Notes under the pieces: generated by a model | What the model was told of the DNA's origin: nothing | What the model saw: only the letters and a program-made list of their open reading frames with translations | Databases searched by the model: none | Origin: Arthrobacter sp. CAN_C5 | Lineage (GTDB): Bacteria; Actinomycetota; Actinomycetes; Actinomycetales; Micrococcaceae | DNA: 64,000 nucleotides | Assembly (NCBI RefSeq): GCF_017875735.1 | Contig: NZ_JAGGMZ010000001.1 | Span: 1,302,001-1,366,000 of the forward strand | Reading direction: 5' to 3' | Shown here: piece after piece, positions 61,977 to 64,000 of the stretch | How positions within the stretch are numbered: the first letter of the stretch is position 1 | Layout of the letters: every line of letters starts with the position of its first letter | Program-made: the position numbers and the translations under genes

Positions 61977-63611
61977 ATGGCCGAATTGACCATCAACGCC
62001 GAAGACGTCCGTAATGCGTTGAACGAGTTTGCGGCATCCTACGAGCCCGGCAACGCAGAACGCGTTGAAGTCGGCCGCGTGAGCACTGCCAGCGATGGCA
62101 TCGCCAAGGTAGAAGGATTGCCTTCGGTGATGGCCAATGAATTGTTGCGTTTCGAAGATGGCACCCTGGGCCTCGCCCAGAACCTCGACACCCGTGAAAT
62201 CGGCGTCGTCGTGCTTGGTGACTTCACCGGTATCGAAGAAGGCCAGGAAGTTCACCGCACAGGAGAGATCCTCTCCGTGCCAGTGGGCGACGCCTTCCTC
62301 GGCCGCGTAGTTGACCCTCTGGGTCAGCCCATCGATGACCTTGGCGAGATCAAGGCGGAAGCGCGGCGCGCACTGGAGCTTCAGGCGCCGGGCGTTACCG
62401 AGCGTAAGTCGGTCCACGAGCCCATGCAGACCGGGCTTAAGGCCATCGACGCGATGATCCCGATCGGCCGTGGCCAGCGCCAGCTGATCATTGGTGATCG
62501 TCAGACCGGCAAGACGGCCATCGCCGTCGACACCATCATCAACCAGAAGGCCAACTGGGAGTCCGGCGATGTGAAGAAGCAGGTTCGCTGCATCTACGTC
62601 GCCATTGGACAGAAGGCCTCAACTATCGCTGCCGTACGCCAGACCCTTGAGGACAAGGGCGCCCTGGAGTACACCACGATCGTTGCATCACCTGCATCCG
62701 ATCCCTCAGGCTTCAAGTACCTGGCACCCTACGCAGGTTCGGCCATCGGCCAGCACTGGATGTACGCCGGCAAACACGTCCTGGTGATCTTCGATGACCT
62801 TTCCAAGCAGGCCGAAGCCTACCGAGCGGTGTCGCTGCTGCTGCGTCGTCCACCAGGACGCGAAGCCTACCCGGGCGACGTGTTCTACTTGCACTCCCGT
62901 CTGCTGGAGCGTTGTGCGAAGCTCTCCGATGAGCTCGGTGCGGGTTCGATGACCGGTCTGCCGATCGTCGAGACCAAAGCCAACGACGTCTCGGCGTTCA
63001 TTCCGACCAACGTTATCTCGATCACCGACGGGCAGATCTTCCTGCAGTCGGACCTCTTCAACGCCAACCAGCGTCCAGCAGTCGATGTCGGCGTCTCGGT
63101 GTCACGCGTGGGTGGTTCAGCACAGGTCAAGGCCATGAAGAAGGTCTCGGGCACGTTGAAGCTGGACCTCGCGCAGTACCGGGACATGCAGGCGTTCGCA
63201 ATGTTCGCCTCGGACCTGGATGCAGCATCGCGTCAGCAGCTGACCCGCGGTGCGCGCCTGATGGAACTGCTCAAGCAGGGCCAGTATGCACCGTTCCCCG
63301 TAGAGGATCAGGTCGTTTCGATCTGGGCCGGCACCAACGGCTACCTCGACGACGTACCGGTTGAGGACGTTCGCAAGTTCGAGGGCCAGTTCCTCGAGCA
63401 CCTGCGGCACAAGTCGTCAGTCCTCACCACCCTGGCCGAGACCAACCTCCTTGAGGACTCCACCGTCGACGAGCTGAAGAAGCAGATCGACGACTTCAAG
63501 CAGGGCTTCTTCGGCGAAGGCCACGATGGACTGGTAGCCGGACACGAAGAGTACAGCGCCCTCTCCGAGGACGAGGTCGACCAGGAGAAGATCGTCAAGC
63601 AGAAGCGCTAG
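61977..63611 (+). CDS. atpA: ATP synthase F1 subunit alpha
   Basis: A 544-residue alpha subunit. The Walker A loop is [15 protein letters not shown] near residue 172, [20 protein letters not shown] is the alpha/beta signature, and [15 protein letters not shown] near 375 contains the conserved Arg region. N-terminal beta-barrel and C-terminal helical domains are complete. CAGGAGAG lies upstream of the ATG. Confidence 0.97.
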   Translation: MAELTINAEDVRNALNEFAASYEPGNAERVEVGRVSTASDGIAKVEGLPSVMANELLRFEDGTLGLAQNLDTREIGVVVLGDFTGIEEGQEVHRTGEILSVPVGDAFLGRVVDPLGQPIDDLGEIKAEARRALELQAPGVTERKSVHEPMQTGLKAIDAMIPIGRGQRQLIIGDRQTGKTAIAVDTIINQKANWESGDVKKQVRCIYVAIGQKASTIAAVRQTLEDKGALEYTTIVASPASDPSGFKYLAPYAGSAIGQHWMYAGKHVLVIFDDLSKQAEAYRAVSLLLRRPPGREAYPGDVFYLHSRLLERCAKLSDELGAGSMTGLPIVETKANDVSAFIPTNVISITDGQIFLQSDLFNANQRPAVDVGVSVSRVGGSAQVKAMKKVSGTLKLDLAQYRDMQAFAMFASDLDAASRQQLTRGARLMELLKQGQYAPFPVEDQVVSIWAGTNGYLDDVPVEDVRKFEGQFLEHLRHKSSVLTTLAETNLLEDSTVDELKKQIDDFKQGFFGEGHDGLVAGHEEYSALSEDEVDQEKIVKQKR

Positions 63612-63700
63612 GGAATGAGGTACCGGGGTGACTCAGTCACCCCGGTACCACCCCGGCCTTAGCCGTAATCCCCAGGTGGACTACGAAGGAAAGGACATGT

Positions 63701-64000
63701 ATGGGAGCCCAGATCCGGGTCTACCGCCAGAAGATCACGTCGACCACGTCGATGAGGAAGATCTTCAAGGCGATGGAGCTGATCGCGACTTCTCGCATCG
63801 GCAAGGCAAGGGCACGAGTATCCTCGTCCCTGCCCTACGCCAATGCGATCACCCGTGCCGTCTCAGCAGTGGCATCGCAGTCAGAGATCGATCACCCGCT
63901 CACCACCGAGCCGGAGCAGATTCGGCGATCGGCGGTTCTCGTGATGACCTCAGACCGCGGACTCGCGGGATCCTACTCAGCGAGCGTGCTGAAGCAGGCC
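63701..64000 (+). CDS. atpG: ATP synthase F1 subunit gamma, N-terminal part, cut by window end
   Basis: ATG 63701 begins [20 protein letters not shown], and [16 protein letters not shown] follows, the highly conserved N-terminal rotor helix of gamma. [20 protein letters not shown] is the following Rossmann-like segment. The first 100 codons are present with no stop. GAAGGAAAGGA precedes the start. The rest of the gene, and presumably atpD and atpC, lie beyond the window. Confidence 0.95.
   Translation, partial: MGAQIRVYRQKITSTTSMRKIFKAMELIATSRIGKARARVSSSLPYANAITRAVSAVASQSEIDHPLTTEPEQIRRSAVLVMTSDRGLAGSYSASVLKQA

Overview
This is a high-GC chromosomal window from an actinobacterium, most likely an Arthrobacter-like member of the Micrococcaceae. 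The evidence is a fused E2/E1 2-oxoglutarate dehydrogenase (Kgd type), a SigH/RsrA-type thiol-stress sigma/anti-sigma pair, the 24-residue ribosomal protein bL37, a GuaB1-type IMPDH-family enzyme, a separate long AtpH, and the order argS-lysA-hom-thrC-thrB-rho-prfA-prmC-tsaC-wecA-atp. I see no rRNA, phage, IS element, CRISPR array or integrase. One tRNA-Arg(CCG) is present.

Layout. 1-2.3 kb: the 3' end of a GH36 alpha-galactosidase and a GH13 alpha-glucosidase. 2.3-5.4 kb: a DUF1905/YdeI-like protein, a YbdK-type carboxylate-amine ligase, then a fluoride riboswitch followed by a universal stress protein and two CrcB/Fluc fluoride channel subunits. 5.4-8.9 kb (minus strand): a manganese-type ABC transporter with its DtxR/MntR regulator in the same operon. 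8.9-15.5 kb: methyltransferase, HisN, cold shock protein, RsgA, AroA, DoxX, then divergent sigH-rsrA and the bL37 gene. 15.6-18 kb: a quinone-oxidoreductase-like MDR, an acidic lipoprotein, a DUF1810 protein and an atypical SGNH protein. 18-26.5 kb: kgd, guaB1 and two CNNM/CorC-type membrane proteins behind a long leader. 26.6-29.9 kb: a zinc ABC importer with a candidate Zur box, facing zur. 29.9-39.9 kb: MBL-fold protein, PhoD-like phosphatase, Cds1-like PLP enzyme, rhodanese, HIT protein, HrpA and a WYL regulator. 39.9-40.2 kb: a decayed DinB-family gene and the tRNA. 40.4-52.5 kb: the argS-to-tsaC cluster of lysine/threonine synthesis and translation/termination genes. 52.4-58.3 kb: cell-envelope glycan genes. 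58.4-64 kb: the F0F1 ATP synthase operon, cut off inside atpG.

The most notable signals are regulatory rather than new gene systems. They are the fluoride riboswitch over usp-crcB-crcB; two starts and two promoter types for sigH, which suggest stress-dependent isoforms; a Pro/acid-rich upstream reading frame before the CNNM genes; a hom gene whose best ribosome-binding site points at an ATT codon; repeated leaderless promoter architecture; a repeat-rich Asn/Arg/Asp disordered segment in Rho; and an SGNH protein lacking its catalytic Ser and His. I did not find a convincing new multi-gene system; most of the window is ordinary core chromosome.
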